Source of the DNA: UMGS1484 sp045593325
GTDB lineage: Bacteria > Bacillota > Clostridia > Oscillospirales > Acutalibacteraceae
DNA length: 64,000 bases
Assembly (NCBI GenBank): GCA_045593325.1
Contig: JAZNWL010000065.1
Coordinates: forward strand, 1-64,000
Direction: 5' to 3'
This document shows, in pieces, positions 43,137 through 52,842 of this stretch. Positions within the stretch are counted from its first letter, which is position 1. Each line of letters opens with the position of its first letter. The position numbers were made by a program, and so were the translations under genes. The notes beneath the pieces are model-generated. The model saw only the letters and a list, made by a program, of their open reading frames with translations, was not told where the DNA came from and did no database searches.

Positions 43137-43219
43137 CAAATGACAGCGCAATCGGCAATTGTGATTTTCAGTTGCCGATTGTTGGTGTATTTTCTCATAC
43201 CCTGAAGGAGGGTTTTTGT

Positions 43220-45637
43220 ATGTCTCAAGTGGATGTAATATCCATTCCTGCCATAGCATTACGGGGACTGGTTGTATTTCCGGGAATGCCCATTCATTTT
43301 GACGTGGGAAGAAAGCGCTCGGTGCAAGCGGTGCATGAAGCCTTGTCCGGGGATCGTCTGGTGTTTTTAACCGCCCAGCACGATCTTCGGGAAGAAGACC
43401 CCGCTTCGAAGCGACTGTACACCGTGGGTTGTGTTGCCAAGATCAGCCAGGTGTTAAAAATGCCCGGGGACGGTATTCGGGTAACAGCCGAAGGGCTGTA
43501 TCGGGCAAGACTTTGTGAAATGCAACAAAGTGACCCTTTTTTCAAAGCTCTGGTGGCTCCCTTGCCTAATGTGGAAGTTCCTGAGGTGGAAGAGTATCAG
43601 GAACTTGCTTTAGTGCGGGCAATTAAATCTTCTTTTGAAGAATATGCCAAAGTCAACGTGAAACTTCCTGCCAACGTGGCAATGGAAGTGGATACCGAAA
43701 ATGCCCTTTCCACCCTTTGTGATTACATCGCCACCAACGTTCCCTTTACTCTGGAAACCAAACAGGTTCTCCTGGAAGAATGTAACGTGATGCGTCGCGG
43801 GGAATTGCTGATTTCCGCCCTGCAAACCGAAACCGAATTATTAGGATTGGAAATTAAAATTGAACAACGGGTTCGGGAAAGCATGGATGAAAACCAACGG
43901 GATTATTATTTGCGGGAACAAATCCGAGCCATTTCCCAGGAACTGGGTGAGGATGATAATCCCCGGGAAGAAGCCGACGAATATCGTCTGCGTATCGAAG
44001 GGTTGGATACCACTCCCGAAATTAAAGATAAATTGTTCCGAGAGGCAGGCAAACTTTTGAAAATGCCTTCCGGTTCCCATGAAGCCACCGTCATTCGGAA
44101 TTATCTGGATGAAGTATTGGAACTTCCCTTTGGGGTAATGAATGAGGAATCTCATGATTTAACCGCCGCCAAAGAAATTTTAGAAGAAGATCATTACGGA
44201 CTGAAAAAGGTGAAAGAACGAATTCTGGAACTGATGGCAGTACGGAAATTGGCACCCGACATCAAAGGTCAGATCCTTTGTCTGGTAGGGCCTCCCGGGG
44301 TGGGGAAAACTTCCATCGCCCGTTCCATCGCCCGATGCATGAATCGGGAATATGTTCGCATTTCCCTGGGCGGTGTGCGGGATGAAGCCGAAATTCGCGG
44401 TCACCGTCGTACATATATCGGTTCCAAACCCGGACGAATCATGGAATCGGTTCGTCAGGCGAAATGTATGAACCCCTTGATTCTGATGGACGAAATCGAC
44501 AAATTGGGGGCAGATTATAAAGGCGACCCTTCCTCCGCCTTGCTGGAAGTGCTGGACCCTGAACAAAATCATACCTTTGCCGACCATTTCCTGGAAATCC
44601 CATTCGATTTATCCAAGGTCTTGTTTGTGCTTACTGCCAATGACCTGGATGCCATTCCCGCCCCCTTGCGGGACCGTATGGAAATTATTACCCTGACCAG
44701 CTATACCCGTGAAGAAAAATATCAGATTGCCAAGGGTCATTTGTTGCCCAAACAAATGAAACGCCACGGATTGGACCCCAAAACCTTCAAAATTTCCGCC
44801 GCCGCGTTGTATGGCTTGATTGACGGCTATGTGAAAGAAGCAGGGGTACGGAATTTAGAACGGGAATTGGCAACCTTGTGCCGTAAGGGCGCCAAACAGT
44901 TGGTGGAAGAGGATGCCAAAACAGTGAGCATCAAAGCCAACGATCTGCACGATTTGTTGGGACCCCGTCGGTTCAAACCCGAAGTTCCTTCCAAAAAAGG
45001 AACGGTGGGTCTGGTGAATGGCCTTGCCTGGACAAGCGTTGGGGGGGAATTGCTTCCCATGGAAACTGCAGTGTTTAAAGGCAGTGGAAAAATTCAGTTA
45101 ACCGGTTCGCTGGGGGACGTGATGAAAGAATCTGCAGGAGCGGCCATCAGTTGTATCCGCAGTCGGATCGACTCTTTGCAGGTTCCCGAAAACTTCTATC
45201 AAGAATGTGATATTCACATTCACGCTCCCGAAGGTGCCGTTCCCAAAGACGGTCCCTCCGCAGGCATCACCATGGCAACGGCATTGCTGTCGGCACTGTC
45301 AAACTGCCCTGTGCGGGGCGACGTTGCCATGACGGGAGAAATCACCATTCGTGGCAGAGTGCTTCCCATTGGGGGGCTGAAAGAAAAATCCATGGCGGCT
45401 TACAAAGCAGGCATGAAAACCGTGATCCTCCCCAAAGAAAATCTGCCTGATCTGGAAGAAGTGGACGACGTTGTGAAAGACAACGTGGAATTTATTGGGG
45501 TTTCCACCCTGGATGAAGTGTTACCCATTGCCTTTGCTTCCAAAGGATATTTAAAAGATACCACCCCTGCCGGTGGACTTCCCAAATCGGTAAGTCCCCA
45601 GAAACAAAAGAATCCCTCGGTGGCGGGATATTGTTAA
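43220..45637 (+). CDS. lon: ATP-dependent protease Lon
   Basis: The start at 43220 has GGAGGGTTTTTGT upstream and gives MSQVDVISIPAIALRGLVVFPGM; an upstream frame to 43172 is not supported. In the 805 residues, the N-terminal substrate domain is followed by AAA+ (GPPGVGKTSIA, LMDEIDKLG) and a proteolytic domain with the Ser in PKDGPSAGITM and a catalytic Lys about 43 residues on. A short tail of Pro/Gly/Lys follows the core. Confidence 0.98.
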   Translation: MSQVDVISIPAIALRGLVVFPGMPIHFDVGRKRSVQAVHEALSGDRLVFLTAQHDLREEDPASKRLYTVGCVAKISQVLKMPGDGIRVTAEGLYRARLCEMQQSDPFFKALVAPLPNVEVPEVEEYQELALVRAIKSSFEEYAKVNVKLPANVAMEVDTENALSTLCDYIATNVPFTLETKQVLLEECNVMRRGELLISALQTETELLGLEIKIEQRVRESMDENQRDYYLREQIRAISQELGEDDNPREEADEYRLRIEGLDTTPEIKDKLFREAGKLLKMPSGSHEATVIRNYLDEVLELPFGVMNEESHDLTAAKEILEEDHYGLKKVKERILELMAVRKLAPDIKGQILCLVGPPGVGKTSIARSIARCMNREYVRISLGGVRDEAEIRGHRRTYIGSKPGRIMESVRQAKCMNPLILMDEIDKLGADYKGDPSSALLEVLDPEQNHTFADHFLEIPFDLSKVLFVLTANDLDAIPAPLRDRMEIITLTSYTREEKYQIAKGHLLPKQMKRHGLDPKTFKISAAALYGLIDGYVKEAGVRNLERELATLCRKGAKQLVEEDAKTVSIKANDLHDLLGPRRFKPEVPSKKGTVGLVNGLAWTSVGGELLPMETAVFKGSGKIQLTGSLGDVMKESAGAAISCIRSRIDSLQVPENFYQECDIHIHAPEGAVPKDGPSAGITMATALLSALSNCPVRGDVAMTGEITIRGRVLPIGGLKEKSMAAYKAGMKTVILPKENLPDLEEVDDVVKDNVEFIGVSTLDEVLPIAFASKGYLKDTTPAGGLPKSVSPQKQKNPSVAGYC

Positions 45638-45649
45638 GGAGGTTGCCCT

Positions 45650-46267
45650 ATGAATTTGCATTTGGCTCAATATGAACTGTCGGCGGGGACCTCCCGTCAG
45701 TTGCCCAAATCCACCATGGCGGAATTTGTGTTTTCGGGAAAATCCAACGTGGGGAAATCTTCTTTGCTGAATAAACTGTTAAACCGCAAAGCCCTGGCAC
45801 GGGTCAGCGCCACCCCTGGGAAAACCGTTACCATTAACTTTTATAAGGTGGACAATGTCCGCTTTGTGGACTTCCCCGGGTACGGCTATGCCAAACGTCC
45901 CGGCAGTGAGCGGGTTCGTTGGTCGGAATTGGCAGAAGGCTATTTCGCCCAGGACCGTAACATTGCCTTGGTGATTCAGCTTATTGATATGCGTCATCAA
46001 CATACCAAAGACGATGAAACTATGTTACGGTTTTTGAATGACAGCGGTCTGCCTTTTGTCATTGTGCTGACCAAAGCCGACAAACTCAATAAAACCCAGT
46101 TTACCAACCGATTGAAAGAAATTGAAAAAGAAATGTCCTTTTTGCGGGCGGGAATTCAAAAAATCCCCTTTTCCTCTTTGAAGGGAACCGGGGTGGAAGA
46201 AATGTTGCAGGTTATTGAACAAGCAGCAGAAGCCTGTCCCGAAAGAACCGAAATTGAAGGAGAATGA
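45650..46267 (+). CDS. engB: ribosome biogenesis GTPase YsxC/EngB
   Basis: GTPase for 50S subunit assembly. G1 is SGKSNVGKSSLLN, G3 DFPGYGYAK, G4 LTKADKLN. 205 residues. It follows lon by 12 bases, a common order. AAGGAGG precedes the ATG. Confidence 0.97.
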   Translation: MNLHLAQYELSAGTSRQLPKSTMAEFVFSGKSNVGKSSLLNKLLNRKALARVSATPGKTVTINFYKVDNVRFVDFPGYGYAKRPGSERVRWSELAEGYFAQDRNIALVIQLIDMRHQHTKDDETMLRFLNDSGLPFVIVLTKADKLNKTQFTNRLKEIEKEMSFLRAGIQKIPFSSLKGTGVEEMLQVIEQAAEACPERTEIEGE

Positions 46268-46273
46268 TGAATT

Positions 46274-46771
46274 ATGTCAACCAAACCTGTTGTAGAAATT
46301 GAAATCCAAGATTACGGTACCATTCGTCTGGAACTGGACGGGGAACACGCTCCTATTTCCACCGAAAATTTTGTAACCCTTGCCAAAGAAGGTTTTTATG
46401 ACGGCCTTACTTTCCATCGTATTATCGCAGGATTTATGATGCAAGGGGGCGACCCCATGGGCAACGGCATGGGCGGTTCCGACAAAAACATCAAAGGAGA
46501 ATTTTTGGCAAACGGCGTTGCCAATCCTTTGAAACACACCCGTGGTGCCATTTCCATGGCAAGAGCCATGGATCCCAACAGCGCTTCTTCTCAGTTTTTC
46601 ATTGTTCACGAAGATTCTTTCTTCCTGGATGGCAACTATGCGGTGTTTGGTTACGTAACCGACGGCATTGAAGTGGTGGATAAGGTTTGCGAAGGGGTAA
46701 CTCCCATTGACCGCAACGGCACCGTTTTGCCCTCTGATCAACCCAAAATCGTTGCGGTACGGGTACTGTAA
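46274..46771 (+). CDS. cyclophilin-type peptidyl-prolyl isomerase
   Basis: The 165-residue protein lacks a signal peptide and is cytoplasmic. FHRIIAGFMMQGGDP holds the active-site Arg and the Gln; HTRGAISMARAMDPNSASSQFFI and FLDGNYAVFGYV complete the cyclophilin core. Six bases follow the engB stop, so it is co-transcribed with the chaperone-protease run. Confidence 0.96.
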   Translation: MSTKPVVEIEIQDYGTIRLELDGEHAPISTENFVTLAKEGFYDGLTFHRIIAGFMMQGGDPMGNGMGGSDKNIKGEFLANGVANPLKHTRGAISMARAMDPNSASSQFFIVHEDSFFLDGNYAVFGYVTDGIEVVDKVCEGVTPIDRNGTVLPSDQPKIVAVRVL

Positions 46772-46773
46772 TT

Positions 46774-47493
46774 ATGAAACCGTATTTGGAAAAGGACTAC
46801 CCTTTGCGGGCTTGTGACTTTGACTGTCACAAAAACCTGCAACCCGCCAGCGTGTTGGATCTGTTTCAGGACGTGGCAGGCCGTCACTCGGTGGACATGG
46901 GCATTGGAATCAATAGACTGTTTACGGAAAATAAATTGTGGATCGTTTCCTCTATTTATTATGAGGTGGTAAAACCCCCTGAGATGTACCAGCAGGTCCA
47001 CCTTCGCACCTGGCCCCTGGCACCTTCCATGGTGGTGTTCCCAAGAGAATACGTGATGGAAGATGAAGCGGGCAACGTGCTGGTAAAGGGAACCTCCCAA
47101 TGGGCAGTGATTGACAAAGAACAACGGAAAATTCTTCCTGCCAGGGGGATTTACCCGGAGGAACTCACTTGCCTGGATGAACGGGCCTTTCCCGGAAAAC
47201 TTCCCCGATTACGGGAGTTTGAACCTGTAGGCGAAGGCATTACCATTGTGCCTACCTTTTCCCAGTTGGATTGCAACGGCCACGTGAACAATACCAAATA
47301 TGCTAACTTTGTGTTGGACGCCTTGAATCTTCCCGAGGAAACCCCCATTCGTACCTTCCATATTCATTACCGCAAGGAATTGCTTCTGGGTCTTCCTGTT
47401 ACGCTGTATACCCGCTTTGAGGACAGGGTGTACGACGTTATGGGGAAAAACGAAGAAGGGGACTGTATGTTCCTGGCAAGAGTTCAAATATAG
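46774..47493 (+). CDS. acyl-ACP thioesterase
   Basis: Double hotdog-fold thioesterase of the FatA/FatB-like bacterial group; it releases fatty acids from acyl carrier protein. In the second domain QLDCNGHVNNTKYANF has the catalytic Asn and His. 239 residues fit the family. It overlaps no gene but begins three bases past the cyclophilin stop. A terminator follows. Confidence 0.88.
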   Translation: MKPYLEKDYPLRACDFDCHKNLQPASVLDLFQDVAGRHSVDMGIGINRLFTENKLWIVSSIYYEVVKPPEMYQQVHLRTWPLAPSMVVFPREYVMEDEAGNVLVKGTSQWAVIDKEQRKILPARGIYPEELTCLDERAFPGKLPRLREFEPVGEGITIVPTFSQLDCNGHVNNTKYANFVLDALNLPEETPIRTFHIHYRKELLLGLPVTLYTRFEDRVYDVMGKNEEGDCMFLARVQI

Positions 47494-47498
47494 TAAAC

Positions 47499-47541
47499 AA
47501 AAATACCGCTATCTCATTTTTTGAGATAGCGGTATTTTTTT
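47499..47541 (+). terminator. bidirectional terminator
   Basis: AAAAATACCGCTATCTCA and its complement with a loop of five T. It lies between the convergent thioesterase and AraC genes. Confidence 0.9.
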
Positions 47542-47542
47542 G

Positions 47543-48442
47543 TTAGGTCTCACTTCTGCCTTTCACCGAAGTAGCATATTCGGTGGGGGACATATTGGTT
47601 TGGTTTTTAAACCATTGGGAGAAATAGTGGAGGGAAGAAAAGCCTAATTGCTCGGCAATTTCAGTAAAATTATATTGTTCTTTTTTAATCATGTGTTTGG
47701 CAATCTTCAGTCGTTCTTTGGCAATCATTTCATGAATACTGAAGTTGGTGGAAGCCTTCACGTCACGGCACAGTTTCCCAACACTGATGTTAAAGTGTTT
47801 GCTGATTTTATCCAGTGTCAGTTTTTCACTTACGTGTTGTTCAATGTATTTGGCAACTGCTTGAGAAAGATTCAGTTGTTGGTTTTCTGCCGTGAGTTTT
47901 TGCGATTTGGTGGCGTGATCTTCCTGTTCTCCATCACAAAGCAACCGTAAAAAGACGTCTTCCAAGGTTTGGATGACCAACTGCAAGGTTAAATCCTGGG
48001 TTTCATTGGATTTCCCTAAAGAAGAAGGAATGGTGTTAACAGGTAATGCATTGGGGAAAATGGTGTAAACCCGATGAAGGATTTCACTCAGGAGTTTTTG
48101 TAATTCCACAGGCAAATGAATTACCCGACCGCCAAGGCGATACAGCAGGGGGCTGTCTGACTCAAAAGCAATGGTAATTAGATTAGGAGTATCTTCGGTT
48201 TTTACCACAATACCATGTTCCACCAATGGGGGGTATAAGATCATATCTTGTTTTTGAAGCAAAAATTCTTGGGTGCCTGCGCTGGTACGAATACTGCCGT
48301 AGTCTACAAAGTTTAGTTCCCAACAACGGTGGCTTTCCAAAGGAAATACAAAATCATTGGGAAAGTCCATATAGGTCGCGGAAACCAAAGATGAAATTTC
48401 AATCACTCGTTTGGTGGGGATGGATTGATATTGAAGTTCCAC
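47543..48442 (-). CDS. AraC family transcriptional regulator
   Basis: The GTG start has AAAGGAGGG at good distance. In the 299-residue protein the N-terminal region (about 30-160) is cupin-like, and the C-terminal region (about 195-292) has two helix-turn-helix units, LDKISKHFNISVGKLCRDVK and IAEQLGFSSLHYFSQWFKNQT. It is divergent from the oxidoreductase operon that starts at 48728 and is likely its regulator. Inverted repeats lie between the two (48610-48648). Confidence 0.92.
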   Translation of the reverse strand: MELQYQSIPTKRVIEISSLVSATYMDFPNDFVFPLESHRCWELNFVDYGSIRTSAGTQEFLLQKQDMILYPPLVEHGIVVKTEDTPNLITIAFESDSPLLYRLGGRVIHLPVELQKLLSEILHRVYTIFPNALPVNTIPSSLGKSNETQDLTLQLVIQTLEDVFLRLLCDGEQEDHATKSQKLTAENQQLNLSQAVAKYIEQHVSEKLTLDKISKHFNISVGKLCRDVKASTNFSIHEMIAKERLKIAKHMIKKEQYNFTEIAEQLGFSSLHYFSQWFKNQTNMSPTEYATSVKGRSET

Positions 48443-48609
48443 GGTAACCCTCCTTTCACTTCTTTATTATTATTTTAACAAAATTATCAGGGTAAAACAA
48501 GAAAATAGAAGGAGAAATTCGCAAATGGTCAAGAAGTTGTAAATTTTGGTCACGAAATCACAAATGTTTCTTGCTGGAAAGGCGAATTTGTAACGCAAAA
48601 TGACCATAT

Positions 48610-48648
48610 TTCATGAAAATGAACAAAATTTTTGTGTATTTTCATGAA
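48610..48648. promoter_or_regulatory. candidate operator, inverted repeat
   Basis: Perfect 11-base arms TTCATGAAAAT (48610-48620) and ATTTTCATGAA (48638-48648). A second, looser pair, TTTCTTGCTGGA near 48568 and GGAGCAAGAAA near 48651, flanks it. Both lie in the divergent region between the regulator and the operon, where the AraC protein would bind. Confidence 0.5.
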
Positions 48649-48727
48649 TTTGGAGCAAGAAATCATAAATACAAAAGATGGTATTTTTGATACAATTAGC
48701 ATAGTAACACAGAAAAGGGGGAGTTGT

Positions 48728-49873
48728 ATGAAAATTACCAAATTGGCTGTAATCGGTGTTGGTCCTATGGGGCTTGCTATGGCACTGAATGCCCACAAAA
48801 CAGGGCGGGCGCAAATTACCGCCTTGTGCGATCATTCCCCCCGGGTACTCTCCCACGGGGCAGATGAATTTTCTTCTGCAACAGGCTACACCCCTTCTCT
48901 TTATTCTTCCTATGAAGACCTGGTAAAAGAAGGGGACTATGAGGGTGTGATTATTGCCGTCAGCCCTTTCAGTCAGGCGCAGTTGGCAGTGAGAGAAATG
49001 AAACGTCAAAAACACGTCCTCTGCCAGGTTCCTGTGGCGGTAACCCTGGAGGATTGCAAAGCTTTGGTGGAAACCGCCAAAGAAACTAACGTGGTTTACG
49101 TTTGCGCCGAACAAGCCTATCGTTGGCATTTCGTTCAGGAATGGAAAAAAATGGTTCAGCAAGATCAACTGGGGCATATCATTTTTGCCCAAGGGGAGTA
49201 CTTACACTATGAACCAAAATGGGATTGGTTTATTCATAAGCAAACAGGTGAACCGATTGTTACCGATGAAAATGTGGACTCTGCATTGTATCAAAAAAGT
49301 TGGAGGCATCAACTGTTTACCCATCCCATTCTTTATACCCCCCACACTTTGAATCCCTTGCTTCAAATTACAGGGGGAAGAATCACCAAGGTTTCCTGTA
49401 TGTCAACCAAGTGCGAAAGCTATTGCGCCAAAGGTTTTGCCGTGCGGGATTTGGAAACGGCGGTTATGTATAACGATAAGGATATTGTATTTACCGTTCA
49501 AGCCGGATTTACAACTCCCCATGGGTTAAAAGCAGGAACCGGTGCCCACTGGTATTCATTAAAGGGGAGCAAAGGTTCGGTGGAATGGGCTCGCAGTGAA
49601 CTGGATACCCCAAAATATTATAACGCTCAAACAAAAGAATGGGAAGCACCCGGGTGGACCTTGCAATCTTCCGAGGCAACCGGTTTGGAAAAAGAAAGCG
49701 GCCACGGTGGTGCAGATATGGCTCCCATTCTGGATTTCCTGGATGCGGTTCAAAAAGGCGCAAAACCCCGGTTGGACGTTCTTTCCTGTGTGAATTTTAC
49801 AGCACCTGCCATTGCGGCGGCGCAGTCTTGCGAACAAGGGGGCGCATTGATAGAAGTGCCCCAATTCGAATAA
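48728..49873 (+). CDS. Gfo/Idh/MocA family oxidoreductase 1
   Basis: The 381-residue NAD(P)-dependent enzyme starts MKITKLAVIGVGPMG (Rossmann loop). The conserved segment CQVPVAVTLEDCKALVE holds the EKP-like region with a Gln-Val-Pro variant. LGHIIFAQGEYLHYEP and SWRHQLFTHP are shared with the next gene; HGGADMAPILDFLDAV near the end matches the C-terminal HGGxD motif of GH109-like members. Substrate is unknown, probably a sugar or inositol. GGGGGAG precedes the ATG. It is first in the operon downstream of the divergent AraC gene. Confidence 0.9.
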   Translation: MKITKLAVIGVGPMGLAMALNAHKTGRAQITALCDHSPRVLSHGADEFSSATGYTPSLYSSYEDLVKEGDYEGVIIAVSPFSQAQLAVREMKRQKHVLCQVPVAVTLEDCKALVETAKETNVVYVCAEQAYRWHFVQEWKKMVQQDQLGHIIFAQGEYLHYEPKWDWFIHKQTGEPIVTDENVDSALYQKSWRHQLFTHPILYTPHTLNPLLQITGGRITKVSCMSTKCESYCAKGFAVRDLETAVMYNDKDIVFTVQAGFTTPHGLKAGTGAHWYSLKGSKGSVEWARSELDTPKYYNAQTKEWEAPGWTLQSSEATGLEKESGHGGADMAPILDFLDAVQKGAKPRLDVLSCVNFTAPAIAAAQSCEQGGALIEVPQFE

Positions 49874-49910
49874 ATGATACAAATACTTTTTTAAAAAGGT
49901 TGTGAAGAGT

Positions 49911-51086
49911 ATGGCAAATAAAAAAGTAAGAATGGGTTTAATCGGCACCAGCTCCCGGTGTCATGCTTTGATGGTTTCTTATCACCTTCATCCCGATTTG
50001 GAAGTGGTTGCTTGTTGCGATACTGCTTTGGGAAAAGCAGAACATTTTGTGGGGGTTTATAAAGAAATCTGCGGGCAAACCCTGAGACCCTATACGTCTT
50101 ATGAAGAAATGTTAAAAAACGAAACTCTGGATGCAGTAATGATTGCCTGTGACCCCGACGTGCAGGTGGATATCGCTGTGGATGCCATGAACAAAGGGAT
50201 ACACGTTATGACCGAAGTTCCTGCCGCCTATTCCATTGAACAATGTGAAAAATTGGTGGATGCTGTGGAAAAAACAGGCTGTAAATATCAGTTGGCAGAA
50301 CAAGCCCGTTATTGGAAATTCATTCGGGAATGGAAGAGAATGGCGGAAGCTGGCGAATTGGGTCACATCATCTTTGCCGACGGGGAATATTTGCATTATG
50401 AACCTGCTTGGGATAACTTTATCAACCGTAAAACAGGTCATTCCATTGTAACGGCAGACCCTTCCTATTATTCGAATCCCGAGTACTTAACTTCCTGGCG
50501 ACACAGAACCTTCAGAAATCCCATTTTCTATTTGCCTCATACCTTAAGTCCCTTGCTTTCGGTAACGGGGGGAAGAATTACCAAGGTTTCCTGTATGGGT
50601 ACCCGTCCTTTGAGTTATGCCACCGAAGGCATCAATGCCAGGGATATTCAAAATGCCATTATGTATAACGATAAAGATACCGTGTTTTCGGTTCGTACCG
50701 GGTACACTTCCCCCTATGGTGCCAAAGCCCAGACAGGGGCTCACTGGTATCAACTGAAGGGTACCAAACGGTCGGTGGAATGGGCTCGTTCCACTTTGGA
50801 TATGCCCAAGCAATTCGATGCCGACACCAAAGAATGGCAAAATATGCAGTGGACCTGTCACGATCCCGATGCCCCGGAGCATTTTCAAAAAGCCGCCCAC
50901 GGCGGTACCGACTATTACCCCATCCACTATTTTGTGGACGCTATTCTTAATGACAAAATACCTCCCATGGATGTGTATAAAGCGGTAGAAACCGCTGCTC
51001 CTGCTATTTTGGCGGCACAGTCTTGTGAACAGGGCGGTATTTTGCTGGAAGTGCCTGATTTCCGTAATCGAGGGAAAAAGTTATGA
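49911..51086 (+). CDS. Gfo/Idh/MocA family oxidoreductase 2
   Basis: The 391-residue protein is a tandem paralog of its neighbour; the segments LGHIIFADGEYLHYEP, ITGGRITKVSCM-like VTGGRITKVSCMGT, MYNDKD and AAQSCEQGG match it closely. The N-terminal MGLIGTSSR deviates from the usual Gly-x-Gly-x-x-Gly, and the active-site region TEVPAAYSIEQC has Pro in place of the EKP context. HGGTDYYPIHYFVDAI is near the C-terminus. A GTG at 49902 is an alternative start. It overlaps the deacetylase-like gene by ATGA. Two paralogs may serve consecutive redox steps on one substrate, which is inference. Confidence 0.9.
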   Translation: MANKKVRMGLIGTSSRCHALMVSYHLHPDLEVVACCDTALGKAEHFVGVYKEICGQTLRPYTSYEEMLKNETLDAVMIACDPDVQVDIAVDAMNKGIHVMTEVPAAYSIEQCEKLVDAVEKTGCKYQLAEQARYWKFIREWKRMAEAGELGHIIFADGEYLHYEPAWDNFINRKTGHSIVTADPSYYSNPEYLTSWRHRTFRNPIFYLPHTLSPLLSVTGGRITKVSCMGTRPLSYATEGINARDIQNAIMYNDKDTVFSVRTGYTSPYGAKAQTGAHWYQLKGTKRSVEWARSTLDMPKQFDADTKEWQNMQWTCHDPDAPEHFQKAAHGGTDYYPIHYFVDAILNDKIPPMDVYKAVETAAPAILAAQSCEQGGILLEVPDFRNRGKKL

Positions 51087-52783
51087 TGGTTTATTATTTA
51101 CAAGATAAAGAAAAAGTAGTTGCACAGTCTTCCGAAAAGGGGGTGTACTCTCCTTTGTATCTGGAAGAAATGGTTTCCCGCCTGGGGGTTCCCGCCCGGG
51201 AACTGCCCATGGAGATGGTATGTAACACACCTTTTGCGGCAGATGATGTGGTGTTGATTGGCGCGGAAACCCTTTCCCCCGACTTGGCGGAATTCCTTTC
51301 CTCTGCCGCCAAGGGGGGAACCCTGATCATCGGCTTTGCCGTGCAAGGGGGAGACTCCCTTTTCGGTTGCACTTTGGAAGAAACCATTACCCAGTCGGAT
51401 TTATACGAAACCGTAGGGTCTTTCTCAGCACCTAAACATATCTTACCTTCCAAGGAAGAATCCGTTTCTTTGCCTGTGATGGCAGACGTTCTGGTAACAA
51501 CCGGGGGAAGGGTAGAGGCCACCATACGGGTGAAAGACCGAGAAGTGCCCGGACTGATCATGGGCCGGAACACCTGTTACGTTCCTTTTGACCTACCCTA
51601 TGCATTGTTGAAAATCGTCCAAGGAAAACCCGTTCCGGAAGGGGCTTCGTCCTATTTCCCTGTGGGGCGGGTTCCTGACGGCCGTTCCTTGCCTTATGAT
51701 TTTGACTCCACTAACCCTGCGGCAGACCTGTATTACTTAATGTTGGAAACCATGCTGGCAGAAAGAAAGGTTCCCATGGTGCATGTGTTACCCCCTATGA
51801 AGGATGGCACCCCTGCAGATTTGCTGTTCTTTTACGGCGGGGACGACGATAATACCAGCGCACAGTTAGATGAAAAAGCATCGGGGATCATGGCGGAAAA
51901 ACACCTGCCCTATCATATCAACTTGATGCCCGGTAGTGACCGGGGGGATTACACCTTGGACAAAGAAGGATATGGGAAGATCACAGCAAGAGGCCACGAA
52001 TTGGCGCTTCATTATAACATGACAGGGGTTCCCTTTACCAAGGAGTCCTTTGAACAGCAAATGGGCACCTATATGGAAACTTACGGAATCCTTCCCATCA
52101 GCAACGTGGCTCATTGCCTGGTGAACGTGGGGTATGCCGAATATGCCCGTTGGCAGGCATCCCTGGGAGTAAAAGGAGACGGCGGTCGCATGGGCACCTT
52201 GAACCTTGCAGATATCAACGCCTTTAACATTTATGATTTCGGTTTTGGTACTGCCTTCCCTCATTTTGTTTACGATGATGCCGATCATCAAAGCAAACGG
52301 CTGAATTTTTGCGGAATTCCCATGACCTATTACGAACCCCGATTGGGTGGACCTTATGGGGAAGACGGTGAAACCCTCCGCAAATGCGCTGAAAATGCAG
52401 GATATTACGGTCAAACCATCAATTTGTTCTCTCACCCCCATTACGTAGCCTTTTGGAATGGCTACGATTCCAACATGACCTTGAATGCTTTGGACTATAT
52501 TTTAGCGTATTGTGATTCCAAAGGCTGGCAGGTATATAACGCAGGGACCGACGAACTTTGCCTGTGGTGGCATGAGCGGGACGCTTGCCGATTGACCGCG
52601 AAACAAGGTGCCCTTGAAGTTACCCTTTCAGGGGACAGCCCCATGGTGGTGAAATTGCCTGCTACCGCTTCGGCAGTCTTGTTGGATGGCGTTTCAGTAC
52701 CCACGGTTGCCAAAACCATAGGAGGAATTACCTATAATCTGGTCACCGTTCAGGGAACAGGAACCCACATCCTGACTTATTAA
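51083..52783 (+). CDS. NodB-like polysaccharide deacetylase-fold protein with N-terminal GATase-like domain
   Basis: The 566-residue protein has an N-terminal alpha/beta region with VVLIGAETLSPDLAEFL and GGTLIIGFA, resembling a glutamine amidotransferase-like fold. From about 245 a NodB-type catalytic domain follows, with FFYGGDDDNTS (metal Asp pair), GHELALHYN (about 304) and LFSHPHY (about 450). No signal peptide is visible, so it is likely cytoplasmic. A small beta domain closes the C-terminus. It is translationally coupled to the upstream oxidoreductase, so it should act on the same sugar chain or its products. The exact reaction is not known. Confidence 0.75.
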   Translation: MMVYYLQDKEKVVAQSSEKGVYSPLYLEEMVSRLGVPARELPMEMVCNTPFAADDVVLIGAETLSPDLAEFLSSAAKGGTLIIGFAVQGGDSLFGCTLEETITQSDLYETVGSFSAPKHILPSKEESVSLPVMADVLVTTGGRVEATIRVKDREVPGLIMGRNTCYVPFDLPYALLKIVQGKPVPEGASSYFPVGRVPDGRSLPYDFDSTNPAADLYYLMLETMLAERKVPMVHVLPPMKDGTPADLLFFYGGDDDNTSAQLDEKASGIMAEKHLPYHINLMPGSDRGDYTLDKEGYGKITARGHELALHYNMTGVPFTKESFEQQMGTYMETYGILPISNVAHCLVNVGYAEYARWQASLGVKGDGGRMGTLNLADINAFNIYDFGFGTAFPHFVYDDADHQSKRLNFCGIPMTYYEPRLGGPYGEDGETLRKCAENAGYYGQTINLFSHPHYVAFWNGYDSNMTLNALDYILAYCDSKGWQVYNAGTDELCLWWHERDACRLTAKQGALEVTLSGDSPMVVKLPATASAVLLDGVSVPTVAKTIGGITYNLVTVQGTGTHILTY

Positions 52784-52842
52784 GGGATTCATAACCGAGT
52801 TTTGGTTATATCTATAAATTTTAAAAATTGGAGGTAAATTAC

